42,022 bases of DNA from UBA4719 sp035654835 (GTDB lineage: Bacteria > Actinomycetota > Actinomycetes > Actinomycetales > Dermatophilaceae), in the NCBI GenBank assembly GCA_035654835.1, contig DASRVZ010000206.1:1-42022 (forward strand), given 5' to 3'. The position numbers and the translations under genes were made by a program. Positions 33,673-41,754 of the stretch are shown piece after piece. Positions within the stretch are counted from its first letter, which is position 1, and every line of letters starts with the position of its first letter. Under the pieces are notes generated by a model. That model was not told the DNA's origin. It was given only the letters and a program-made list of their open reading frames with translations, and made no database searches.

Positions 33673-34968
33673 GTGGAGGTTATCCGGGAGCTGGGCGAAC
33701 TTCTACGGCTTCGCGACTTCCGCAAGCTCTTCGCGGTCCGCCTGGTGAGCCAGACCGGCGACGGGATGTTCGAGGTCGGGCTCGCCACCCTCTTCTTCTT
33801 CTCCCCGGAGAAGGCGAGCACTGCCACGGGCGTGGCCGAGGCTTTCGCGGTCCTGCTGCTCCCGTTCACTGTGGTCGGCCCCTGGGCCGGCGTGCTCCTC
33901 GATCGCTGGCGTCGCCGCCACGTGCTGTTCGTCGGCAACCTCGTGCGGGTCGCGATCACGCTCGCCATCGCGCTCATCATCCTGACCGGCGGACTCGGCC
34001 CCGCGGTCTACGTGCTGGCGCTCCTCAACCTCTCGATCAACCGCTTCCTGCTCTCGGCGTTGTCGGCCTCTCTCCCGCGCGTCGTCCCCGGCCGGCTGTT
34101 GCTCACGGCCAACTCCCTGACGCCCACGCTCGGCGCGGCCGCTGCGATCGCCGGCGCCGCTGCCGGCTTCGCGCTGGGCCTCATTCTCGAGCCGGGCCGG
34201 AGCAGGGATGCCACGATCCTCACTGTCGCCACGCTCGTCTTCGCCGCCGCCTCCGCGCTCGCGACCCGCATGGGCCGTGACCTTCTCGGACCTGACACCC
34301 GAGCCGATCCCGAGGCCGTGCGGCAGTCCCTGCACAGCCTCGGCCGCGGCCTGGTCGACGGCGCACGCCACCTGCGCCGGCGCGGCACCCCGGCCAGGGC
34401 GCTCGCCGTGATGGCGACGCACCGGCTCGTGTACGGCGTCGTCTTCGTCGCGAGCATCCTCATCTCCCGCAACCTGCTGGAGGACCCGGCAAACGCGACC
34501 GCCGGCCTGAGGACGTTCGGGACGGTGCTCGCCGCCGCCGCCGTCGGGTTCGCCCTCGCCGTGGTGCTGACCCCTGTGCTCAGCCCACGCACGGGACCGC
34601 ACGCCTGGATCGTGTGCTGCCTGGTGCTGGCCGCGGCGAGCCAGTTCCTGCTCACGGCGACGATCGCCCGGTGGGCTGTGCTTACCGGTGCAGCCGCGCT
34701 CGCCCTGGCCGCACAGGGTGCGAAGATCGCGGTCGACACGATCGTCCAGCGGGACACGGACGACGCGTTCCGCGGCCGCGCGTTCGCCCTGTACGACGTC
34801 CTCTACAACGCGGCCTTCGTCGGGGCCGCGGCCCTCGCGGCCCTCGTCCTGCCCGACGCCGGGTACTCGCGGGCGGTGTTCGCCGCGCTGGCGTTCGTCT
34901 ACCTCGCAACCGCGGCCATCTACCTGGCCCGGTCACGACGCGGCAATCTCACCGCGACCATCGTCTGA
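33673..34968 (+). CDS. MFS transporter
   Basis: The protein has 431 residues and about 12 membrane segments. The start RLRDFRKLFAVRLVSQTGDG resembles the MFS_3 (EntS-like) exporters. LLDRWRRRHVLFVGNLVRVA is the loop 2-3 motif that marks the family, and a related stretch is seen near FRGRAFALYDVLYNAAFVGA. The substrate is unknown; relatives export siderophores or drugs. The start is the GTG at 33673 (coding from VEVIRELGELL), with a weak ribosome binding site. It stands alone on the plus strand, divergent from the VOC gene and convergent with the DUF5671 gene. Confidence 0.88.
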   Translation: MEVIRELGELLRLRDFRKLFAVRLVSQTGDGMFEVGLATLFFFSPEKASTATGVAEAFAVLLLPFTVVGPWAGVLLDRWRRRHVLFVGNLVRVAITLAIALIILTGGLGPAVYVLALLNLSINRFLLSALSASLPRVVPGRLLLTANSLTPTLGAAAAIAGAAAGFALGLILEPGRSRDATILTVATLVFAAASALATRMGRDLLGPDTRADPEAVRQSLHSLGRGLVDGARHLRRRGTPARALAVMATHRLVYGVVFVASILISRNLLEDPANATAGLRTFGTVLAAAAVGFALAVVLTPVLSPRTGPHAWIVCCLVLAAASQFLLTATIARWAVLTGAAALALAAQGAKIAVDTIVQRDTDDAFRGRAFALYDVLYNAAFVGAAALAALVLPDAGYSRAVFAALAFVYLATAAIYLARSRRGNLTATIV

Positions 34969-35036
34969 ACGCGGCCGGACGGCTGCGGACGCAAGCCAGT
35001 CCACGATTTCCCAGCCTCACGACATCACTGTTCGGT

Positions 35037-36758
35037 CTACGGGCGTTGCATCCCGATCGTCTCCAGCCCCGCCGGCCCCGAAACGACAGCGACCGCGTCC
35101 GCCTGGGACTGGCTCACGGCGGCGACAACGTCGTCGAGCGCCCACGGCCCGGCTAGGCCATCTGCGCGCACCCACAGGTCGACCCGGGCGCCGGTGAGTC
35201 GTTCGACCGCGCCACGGACGAGGCCATCGGGGGCACCGACGAGCAGCACGTAGCGGGGGGCGTGCTGAGGTGCTGTCACCGGCACCTGCGACCGGTCGTG
35301 CCGGTATACAACCCAGTGGTAGCCGGAGATCGCACCGGTCGCAAGCAGGATGGCGACCGGTATGCGCATCTCGCGCACCACCTGGGCATCGAAGCCATTC
35401 TGCAGTGCCTTCTGGATCCCGAGGAACGCGGCGACCAGGACGGCGATGACCGCGGCGACGCCGCCCAGGCCGAAGAGCAGGAACAGGTAGATCCGCCGGG
35501 TCGGTGAGCCGAGCTCCTCGGGACCGCCGTCGCGCGTCGCCCGCTCGATGCGTGACCAGAACACCAACCACAACGGTCCGCCGACGAGCAGGAGGGTCAC
35601 CCCGGACAGCAGGGAGTTGACCACGGAGGTACCCACCTCGACCGCGGTGGCGGGCACCATCGACTCGACCAGGGCGACGACCACCATGGTCACGCCGACC
35701 GCGGCAGCCAGGAGGGCGATCCCGGCGATGAGGTACTCGTAGACCCGGGTGACCTCCATGCGCGCAGGTGTCGCGCCGATGAAGACCTGCCGGTGGTACC
35801 ACCAGCTCACGGCGCCGACGATGACGCACGCTCCCGCAGTCGGCGCACCCTCGAAGTGCTGTGCGGCCTGTGTGGAGGCGGGCTCGCCGATGAGCCAGAC
35901 GAGCAGCTGGTACAGGACGATGCTGGCCCCGACGACGGCCAGGACCAGCGAGCCACCGACGCCGACCGGGAGCACATAGCCGAACCACAACGGCGTACGG
36001 CGAGCCCTGGACAGGTTCCGCAACCAGTACACGACCCAGACCGGCACGCCGACGACCACCGTGGCTGCGGCCTGCGCGAGTGGTTGCTGCTGCTGGACCA
36101 GCACGGTGCTGGCCCGTTCCACGAGGAGGGCATCCAGCGATGCGCCCAGGAGCCAGACCAGCCCGGCGACAGTCGTGCCCAGGCCGATGAGCGAGCCGAG
36201 CACCAGCTGCCCCTGCCTGCGGTCCGCGTCGAGCATCCGGCTCGCCATGGTCCAGTGGACGAGCCAGACCGCGGACCACACGACGAGCTGGGACAGGGCA
36301 GACCCGTCGAAGCGGTGATCCGCCAAGGCCGCCGACACGAGGACGTGCAGGGCGGTCATGGCCACGACCAGGGCTGTCAGCGGGGCGACCGTGGCGTAGA
36401 AGGCCCAGCCCAGCGAGCGCGCCTCGTCCGGGTCCTGCTGCAGGCGTCGTCGCGACCACGCCGCCAAGAGGGCGAACATCGGGATGCCAAACACGGAGAA
36501 GGTCAGTGCCCGGGCCAGGGTGCTGTTGTCATCCCCGGCCAGCAAAGGCTCCTGGAACAGCAGGCCGAGGAGGTCCGACAGACCGACGGCAGCCACGACC
36601 ATCAACCCGAAGAGCAACAAGTACTGGAAAAACCGCCGGACGCTGTGGGCGTCCATCCCACGGGAGTCTTTGCGGCCGCCGAACTGGCGCACCGCCCAGA
36701 CGACCAGCGCGATCGGTAGCGCGATGATGACGATCGAGAAGATCAGCCCGATGACCAT
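35037..36758 (-). CDS. DUF5671 polytopic membrane protein
   Basis: The protein has 573 residues and about 13-14 membrane segments. DUF5671 units repeat along the chain, each with a motif such as HSVRRFFQYLLLFGLMVVAA and RVYEYLIAGIALLAAAVGVT and an FxxxxPxW-like turn. A soluble C-terminal domain (about 490-573) contains VLLVGAPDGLVRGAVERLTG. The function is unknown. The ATG at 36758 is chosen because AAGGG lies 7-13 bases upstream and it starts two bases after the preceding gene's stop; a GTG at 36782 would overlap that gene. Confidence 0.75.
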   Translation of the reverse strand: MVIGLIFSIVIIALPIALVVWAVRQFGGRKDSRGMDAHSVRRFFQYLLLFGLMVVAAVGLSDLLGLLFQEPLLAGDDNSTLARALTFSVFGIPMFALLAAWSRRRLQQDPDEARSLGWAFYATVAPLTALVVAMTALHVLVSAALADHRFDGSALSQLVVWSAVWLVHWTMASRMLDADRRQGQLVLGSLIGLGTTVAGLVWLLGASLDALLVERASTVLVQQQQPLAQAAATVVVGVPVWVVYWLRNLSRARRTPLWFGYVLPVGVGGSLVLAVVGASIVLYQLLVWLIGEPASTQAAQHFEGAPTAGACVIVGAVSWWYHRQVFIGATPARMEVTRVYEYLIAGIALLAAAVGVTMVVVALVESMVPATAVEVGTSVVNSLLSGVTLLLVGGPLWLVFWSRIERATRDGGPEELGSPTRRIYLFLLFGLGGVAAVIAVLVAAFLGIQKALQNGFDAQVVREMRIPVAILLATGAISGYHWVVYRHDRSQVPVTAPQHAPRYVLLVGAPDGLVRGAVERLTGARVDLWVRADGLAGPWALDDVVAAVSQSQADAVAVVSGPAGLETIGMQRP

Positions 36759-36760
36759 GA

Positions 36761-37198
36761 TCAGCCCTTCGTCAAGGGGCACGAAGACAGAAGCCAGGCT
36801 GATCCGGTGATCTTCCAGACCCCACTTTCGCGTTGGACGGTGAGGCGCTCCGTGTGCGAGTACCCACCGGAGTCGAAGGGCCCGCCCCCTGTGCCTTCCG
36901 TGACGTTGACCGTCACGACCGCATGGTCGCCGTTGACGTCGCTGTGGTCGAGGACGATCCGTGCGGACTCGGGGACATAGCTTGCCGCCAGGCCCGAGGC
37001 GTCACAACCCAACGACGGCGACAGGTGGCTAGCCGCGGCCGGGTAGTCCCCGGCGAACACGGCCTTCAGGTACTCCTGGACTACCCCCTCAGGGGTGCCC
37101 GGTTTCAGGTCGGGCGTGGCCCGGTTTGCCACCACCACCCCGGCGAGGACGGCGAGGAGCACTACGGCGCCGACGAAGATGGCAAGGACCCGGTTCAT
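36761..37198 (-). CDS. Membrane-anchored hypothetical protein, NTF2-like
   Basis: The protein has 145 residues. A single membrane segment (about 4-25) is followed by an extracytoplasmic domain of about 115 residues. TPEGVVQEYLKAVFAGDYPA near the start and the strand-like TERLTVQRESGVWKITGSAW at the end suggest an NTF2-like (DUF4878-type) fold. Two cysteines may be paired. The ATG at 37198 has GGGAAGG upstream. It is followed at two bases by the DUF5671 gene, so the two likely act together. The role is unknown. It is divergent from the cDPGS-like gene, with 261 bases between. Confidence 0.75.
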   Translation of the reverse strand: MNRVLAIFVGAVVLLAVLAGVVVANRATPDLKPGTPEGVVQEYLKAVFAGDYPAAASHLSPSLGCDASGLAASYVPESARIVLDHSDVNGDHAVVTVNVTEGTGGGPFDSGGYSHTERLTVQRESGVWKITGSAWLLSSCPLTKG

Positions 37199-37459
37199 GG
37201 CATACCTTCCCAGTCCAGTGACGTGGCCGGACAGCTGTATGGTCCCGACCTGCGCCCGGCCGGGACAGGGGCGAAGGTCCCGGCGGCCCGTCCCACCATA
37301 GCGGCGTGGCAGGCGTGAGGGGGCTCTTTGTGGTCATGTCCGCGAGCGGGGTTCCACGGACAATGTCGCTCAGGATCGAATCGCCAGACTGGTCGGGCGG
37401 ATCGGTGCAGGCCGCCAGGTCGAACGTTCCGCGCATCACATCTTCGAGAGGAGCCTGGG
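37199..37459. promoter_or_regulatory. Divergent upstream region
   Basis: This 261-base gap separates two divergent genes. GTCCCG and CGGGAC around 37244-37268 can pair as a GC-rich stem. No promoter boxes are convincing. GAGAGGAG at about 37446-37453 is the ribosome binding site of the next gene. I see no gene here. Confidence 0.4.
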
Positions 37460-38773
37460 ATGCAGCGTCGAGTGCTCATCATGGGCGCCGCAGGGCGCGA
37501 CTTCCACAACTTCAACGTCACCTATCGGGCAGACACCCGGGTCAAGGTTGTCGCCTTCACCGCGACGCAGATCCCGTTCATCGACGACCGGACGTATCCG
37601 GCGAGCCTCGCCGGCGAGCGATACCCGGCGGGCATCCCCATTCACGACGAGAGCATGCTCACGCAGCTGATCAAGGAGCAGGAGATCGACGACGTCATCT
37701 TCAGCTATTCGGACGTCAGCCACGCGTATGTGATGCACAAGGCCAGCCAGGTGCTGGCAGCCGGTGCGAACTTCGTGCTGCTCGGGCCTGGCGAGACGAT
37801 GTTGACCTCGACCGTCCCCGTGGTTGCCGTGTGCGCGGTCCGCACTGGTTCGGGCAAGACCCAGACGACGCGAGCGATCGCCGCCACGCTGAAGGAAGCC
37901 GGCAAGCGCGTCGTGGCGGTGCGGCACCCGATGCCCTACGGGAACCTCGAGGCGCAGCGCGTGCAGCGGTACGCGACGCTCGAGGACCTCGACCTTCACG
38001 ACACCACGATCGAGGAACGCGAGGAGTACGAGCCCCACATCACCACGGGCACGATCATCTACGCCGGTGTCGACTACGGCCAGATCCTCGAGCAGGCACA
38101 AGCCGAATGCGATGTGCTGCTGTGGGATGGGGGGAACAACGACCTGCCCTTCTACAAGCCGGACATCCACATCGTGGTGGCCGACCCGCTGCGCGCCGGC
38201 CACGAAACGAGCTACTACCCGGGCGAGGTCAACCTCCACATGGCCGACGTGATCGTGGTGAACAAGATGGACTCGGCCTCGCCCGAACAGGTGAGCACGC
38301 TGATGGACGCGATCCACCAGACGAACCCTGATGCGATGGTGGTCACGGCGAACAGCCACGTGACCGTGGACGATCCCGATGCGATCAAGGGAAAGCGCGT
38401 CCTGGTGATCGAGGATGGTCCGACCCTGACCCATGGCGGGATGAAGTTCGGCGCCGGGGTCGTCGCGGCCCGGGCAAACGGAGCGGCCGAGATCGTCGAC
38501 CCGCGGCCCTGGGCGACCGGCACGATCGCAGAGACGTTCCGCAAGTACGACGTCGGTCCGGTGCTGCCAGCCATGGGCTACTCCCAGGGCCAGCTCGCCG
38601 AGATGGAGGAGATTATCGACGCGGCGGATGTCGACGTCGTCGTGATCGGCACGCCTATCGACCTCCGTCGCGTGATCGAGATCCGCAAGCCCGCGCTCCG
38701 GGTTCGGTATGACCTGGAGGTGCTACCGGACTCGCCGAGCCTGCTCGACGCGCTCAAGCCTGTCCTGACGTGA
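37460..38773 (+). CDS. Cyclic 2,3-diphosphoglycerate synthase-like GTPase-fold protein
   Basis: The protein has 437 residues, close to the archaeal cDPG synthase family. It opens RRVLIMGAAGRDFHNFNVTY, a Rossmann-like first domain with AFTATQIPFIDDRTYP. A P-loop, VRTGSGKTQTTRAI (about 128-140), then begins a NTPase domain with WDGGNNDLPFYKPDIHIVVA and VVNKMDS. The archaeal enzyme makes cyclic 2,3-diphosphoglycerate from 2,3-bisphosphoglycerate using ATP. In bacteria the role is not established, so a function here is uncertain. The ATG at 37460 is set by GAGAGGAG a few bases upstream. The Mut7-C gene follows on the same strand. Confidence 0.9.
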   Translation: MQRRVLIMGAAGRDFHNFNVTYRADTRVKVVAFTATQIPFIDDRTYPASLAGERYPAGIPIHDESMLTQLIKEQEIDDVIFSYSDVSHAYVMHKASQVLAAGANFVLLGPGETMLTSTVPVVAVCAVRTGSGKTQTTRAIAATLKEAGKRVVAVRHPMPYGNLEAQRVQRYATLEDLDLHDTTIEEREEYEPHITTGTIIYAGVDYGQILEQAQAECDVLLWDGGNNDLPFYKPDIHIVVADPLRAGHETSYYPGEVNLHMADVIVVNKMDSASPEQVSTLMDAIHQTNPDAMVVTANSHVTVDDPDAIKGKRVLVIEDGPTLTHGGMKFGAGVVAARANGAAEIVDPRPWATGTIAETFRKYDVGPVLPAMGYSQGQLAEMEEIIDAADVDVVVIGTPIDLRRVIEIRKPALRVRYDLEVLPDSPSLLDALKPVLT

Positions 38774-38790
38774 TCCTGGACTGCGTGCGA

Positions 38791-38806
38791 GGAGGCTGAC
38801 TCCACG
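38791..38806 (+). promoter_or_regulatory. Ribosome binding site followed by ACG instead of a start codon
   Basis: GGAGG at 38791-38795 is followed, eight bases later, by ACG at 38804-38806, exactly where a start codon is expected for the Mut7-C gene. No ATG, GTG or TTG occurs in that frame between the stop at 38771-38773 and the GTG at 38966, which is inside the conserved domain. Confidence 0.6.
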
Positions 38807-39541
38807 GAACGAGCTGGGTCGGCGGGAACACCCATAGCGCCTGGCACCGTCCGGCTGCGGGTCCACCCTGCACTGCGCTTTCTTCTGCAGCGCAGGGGCC
38901 GCGACAACGGCGAGCTCGACCTGCCACACGACCCGACGGCCACGGTCGCGCATCTCGTCCAGAGCGTGGGCGTGCCACTGACCGAGGTCGGGGACCTGGT
39001 CGTGGCCGAGGCCTCGGTGTCCTGGCGGAGCCGGTTGCAGGAGCAGGATCAGCTCGACGTCGTGGTCCGAGCCCGGCCACAGCCCCTGGACGGGCCGGCG
39101 CGCTTCCTGCTGGACGTGCACCTCGGCGCGCTGACCCGCAGGCTTCGGCTCCTCGGAGTCGAGGCGGCATACGACAAGGACGCAGACGACAACCGGCTCG
39201 TCGAGCAGGCCGAACGCGAGGACCGGATCCTGCTCAGTCGCGATCGGGGCCTCTTGATGCGCCGGGCCCTGCGCCGGGCCGCGTTCGTGCGCGGTCAGCA
39301 CCCTGACGCCCAGCTGGCCGACGTCGTCGAGCGTTTCCGGCCGCCCCTGCAGCCCTGGAGCTTGTGCCTGGCCTGCGGCGGAACCCTGGTGCCGGTCTCG
39401 AAGGCTGAGGTGGCGGATCAGCTTCAACCTGGGACGCTGCGCACGCAGGAACGATTCTCCCGGTGCCAGACCTGCGGCCACGTCTACTGGCATGGAGCGC
39501 ACGACGCCAAGCTGCAGCAGGTGGTCCAGAGCTACACCTGA
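38804..39541 (+). CDS. Ubiquitin-like/Mut7-C RNase-domain protein with abnormal start
   Basis: From 38804 the protein has 245 residues. Residues about 15-80 form a beta-grasp, ubiquitin-like domain (RLRVHPALRFLLQRRGRDN). Residues about 95-195 are a Mut7-C PIN-like RNase domain with FLLDVHLGALTRRLRLLG, DKDADDNRLVEQAERED and ILLSRDRGLLMRRAL carrying the acidic residues. A C-terminal zinc ribbon has CLACGG and CQTCGH. The frame has no ATG, GTG or TTG before 38966, but GGAGG lies eight bases before ACG at 38804. So the start may be ACG, a lost ATG, or a sequencing error. Starting at 38966 would cut most of the ubiquitin-like domain. Confidence 0.75.
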   Translation, partial: TERAGSAGTPIAPGTVRLRVHPALRFLLQRRGRDNGELDLPHDPTATVAHLVQSVGVPLTEVGDLVVAEASVSWRSRLQEQDQLDVVVRARPQPLDGPARFLLDVHLGALTRRLRLLGVEAAYDKDADDNRLVEQAEREDRILLSRDRGLLMRRALRRAAFVRGQHPDAQLADVVERFRPPLQPWSLCLACGGTLVPVSKAEVADQLQPGTLRTQERFSRCQTCGHVYWHGAHDAKLQQVVQSYT

Positions 39542-39688
39542 GGCACGGTCACCCTCCGCACCTGAGTGGGCGGACCAGGTCCCGGACCCCGCGAGGTGGC
39601 CGCGGGCGCCGTGGCTCATCAGGACCTTTGTCCCTTTCCCTGCCGACGAGCCGGGCGGGACCATGAGACTGGACCGAGGAGGTTCGCC

Positions 39689-39874
39689 ATGGCATCTACG
39701 GGAAGCCCGCCCGGCCCGCGCAGGGAGCGGGCAATGACATCCCTGAAGTCGGTCGTGACGAAGGAGCGCGGGACCCTCGCTGGCGATGCGTGCCTGGTGA
39801 CGGCGGCCGCGTTCGGCCTGGTGATGGGGGCCCTCGCGCTGACCTCCATGCCGGAGGGCGATGGCGAATTCAGG
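39689..39874 (+). pseudogene. 5' part of a membrane-protein gene split by IS30
   Basis: This frame starts at the ATG at 39689 with GAGGAGG just upstream, a strong site. It encodes MASTGSPPGPRRERAMTSLK, a hydrophobic stretch (ACLVTAAAFGLVMGALAL) and MPEGDGEFR, then meets the IS30 end. The frame remains open past the boundary, but that part is insertion-sequence DNA. Removing bases 39875-41102 (1228 bases, one more than a multiple of three) restores one continuous frame with the downstream part. It likely encoded a small multi-pass membrane protein. No function is known. Confidence 0.65.
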
Positions 39875-41063
39875 CGGTCGTCGCAACGATGGGCCTTTCG
39901 GGCTCAAACAGTAGACGCTGCATGGCTTTTGCGGGTGTGATTCCGCCCAGGGTCTTGCGCGGTCGTGCGTTGAGCTCGGTGGCGACCTCCAGCAGCCGCT
40001 GAGGCGAGTGCACGGACAGGTCGGTGCCCTTGGGGAAGTACTGGCGCAACAGCCCGTTCGTATTTTCGTTGGATCCGCGCTGCCACGGTGAGTGCGGGTC
40101 ACAGAAGTAGATGTCCATCTTCGTGGCCAAGGTGATCTCGACGTGCTTGGCCAGCTCGGTTCCCTGGTCCCACGTCAGCGACTTGCGCAGGTGCTCTGGC
40201 AGCGTCTTGATGGTCGCCAACAAGCCATCACGTACGGCGGTGGCGCTGTGGTCGTCGGGCAGGTGAACCAGCATCGTGTACCGGGTTTGGCGCTCGACCA
40301 AGGTAGCGATCGCCGAGCGGCAGTTCGACCCCAGGATCAAATCCCCCTCCCAATGTCCAGGAACGGCGCGGTCGGCGACCTCGGCGGGTCGCTCGCTGAT
40401 CAAAATCATGTTCGCGACCTTGCCCCGTTTGGTGACCGAGGACCCTCTGTGGCGCCGGACCGCACGGCCGGTCCGCAGGTGTTGGTGCAGGTCAGCGCGC
40501 AGATGACCGCGGCCCTGGACGTACAGAGCCTGGTAGATGGTCTCGGGGCACACCCGCATCTCCGCCCGCTCGGGAAACCTCTCGGCGAGGTGGAGACTGA
40601 TCTGCTCCGGGCTCCACTTCACGCACAGCCTCGATTGCACCACGGCCGCCAGCTCGGCGTAGTCGAACTTGCTGGCCTTGGGCCGGCGACCGCGCAGCTC
40701 GGCCTGCTTCTGGGCGGCGTACGGCGCGTACTTGCCCAGCCGCCGGCCCTTCGTCGCGGACCCGTTGCGCCGCAGCTCACGACTGACCGTCGCAGGCGAG
40801 CGGCCGATCCCGACGGCGATCGCCCGCACCCCGGCCCCGCCCAGGTACAGGTCGGCGATCTGCAGCCGGTCCTCCAAGGACAGGTATCGCCCTGACGGGA
40901 CAGGCACCTTCCGCGGGATCAGCCCGCCTACTGCTTGGCGCCATTTACGGCCAGTTGCTCGATGCACACCGGCAGCCTCACAGGCCGCAGTCAACGTCGC
41001 ACCACCGGCCATCACCACCCAGAACCGCGCCTGCTTAACGATCAGTTCCTTCTTAGTCGACAT
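39870..41063 (-). CDS. IS30-family transposase
   Basis: The protein has 397 residues. An N-terminal helix-turn-helix region (ARFWVVMAGGATLTAACEAA) is followed by YLSLEDRLQIADLYLGGAGV and a second HTH (IGRSPATVSRELRRNG). The DDE core has HWEGDLILGSN (first Asp), LTWDQGTELAKH (second Asp), and SPWQRGSNENTNGLLRQYFP (Glu). All three catalytic acids are present and the frame is intact, so the element may still move. The ATG at 41063 is chosen because GAGG lies eight bases upstream; a GTG at 41072 is also possible. Confidence 0.93.
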   Translation of the reverse strand: MSTKKELIVKQARFWVVMAGGATLTAACEAAGVHRATGRKWRQAVGGLIPRKVPVPSGRYLSLEDRLQIADLYLGGAGVRAIAVGIGRSPATVSRELRRNGSATKGRRLGKYAPYAAQKQAELRGRRPKASKFDYAELAAVVQSRLCVKWSPEQISLHLAERFPERAEMRVCPETIYQALYVQGRGHLRADLHQHLRTGRAVRRHRGSSVTKRGKVANMILISERPAEVADRAVPGHWEGDLILGSNCRSAIATLVERQTRYTMLVHLPDDHSATAVRDGLLATIKTLPEHLRKSLTWDQGTELAKHVEITLATKMDIYFCDPHSPWQRGSNENTNGLLRQYFPKGTDLSVHSPQRLLEVATELNARPRKTLGGITPAKAMQRLLFEPERPIVATTA

Positions 41064-41102
41064 CCACAACACCTCAGATCAGAACGGGTGTTGCCACGAC
41101 CG
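39875..41102. mobile_element. IS30-family insertion sequence
   Basis: It holds one IS30 transposase gene and short imperfect terminal inverted repeats: 39875-39887 (CGGTCGTCGCAAC) and 41090-41102, whose complement is CGGTCGTGGCAAC. These match at 12 of 13 positions. The exact ends are uncertain. A 3-base ATT occurs on both sides (39868-39870 and 41103-41105), which would fit the family's 2-3 base target duplication if the left end is placed at 39871. The minimal repeat-to-repeat element has no such duplication. The transposase stop codon (39870-39872) lies outside the minimal left repeat. Confidence 0.85.
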
Positions 41103-41678
41103 ATTGAGCTCGCCGATCCACCCGAGGACAAGACGTGGGTCCAGCTGTTCTCAGCCCTGTTCAGTCTTGCGGTCGTGATCGTCGGGCCACTGGTCGCGTG
41201 GCGACTGCACGGTCGGCGCCTGACATGTATGGCCGTGCTGGGCGCCGTCGTCGGTGGATTCGTCCTCGGCAACGTCGTGGGAATGCTCGCCATGCTGGTG
41301 CTTGTCCCGCTGGTCTGGCTTGTGACCTCGGTGAGTGGCTCCGAGATCGCCGGGTTGATCGTGGTCGTGGTCCTTGTCGGCGGGGCGTTCGTCGCTCTCT
41401 TGGTGTGGCTGGTTGTCGACGGGGTAGGCGACCTCTCACCGTCGCGGCGCGAGCACCCTCGCCTGGATGTCGTCCGCTTCATCTCCGTGGCGGTCCTCGT
41501 GGTCTTCGCCATCGCGGTCGGGATCTGGACAGCAAGGAACCCCGGGGGCGAGACCGGCGAGGCCATCCTCTTCGCGATGATGGCCGGGGTGGGCGCCGCG
41601 ATGATCGTGACGGGTGCGGAGGCAGCGACAAGTCTCGCTGCTCAAAGGAAGAGCGATACGGGAGTCCCCGGCCCGTAG
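41103..41678 (+). pseudogene. 3' part of the membrane-protein gene split by IS30
   Basis: The open frame beginning IELADPPEDKTWVQLFSALF encodes about six membrane segments (VVIVGPLVAWRL, MAVLGAVVGGFVLGNVVGML, LIVVVVLVGGAFVALLVWLV, ISVAVLVVFAIAVGIW and others) and ends near KSDTGVPGP. It could start from a GTG at 41088 inside the IS end, giving a fragment that is still expressed. Joined to the 5' part (39689-39874) it would make one protein of about 253 residues. No family is recognised. Confidence 0.65.
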
Positions 41679-41754
41679 GTCGGCGAGGCTGGCCGCGATT
41701 CAGTAGGGTCCGTCAACGTAACCTGTTGCTGCACAAGGGAAATCGCCCACCGGA

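Noticed and set aside
37306..38331. Plus-strand frame overlapping the cDPG synthase-like gene
   Set aside because: It is a shadow frame; the gene in the other frame has a P-loop and family-wide conservation.
38723..40102. Minus-strand open frame across the Mut7-C gene and IS30 end
   Set aside because: It crosses an insertion boundary and is antisense to two recognised genes.
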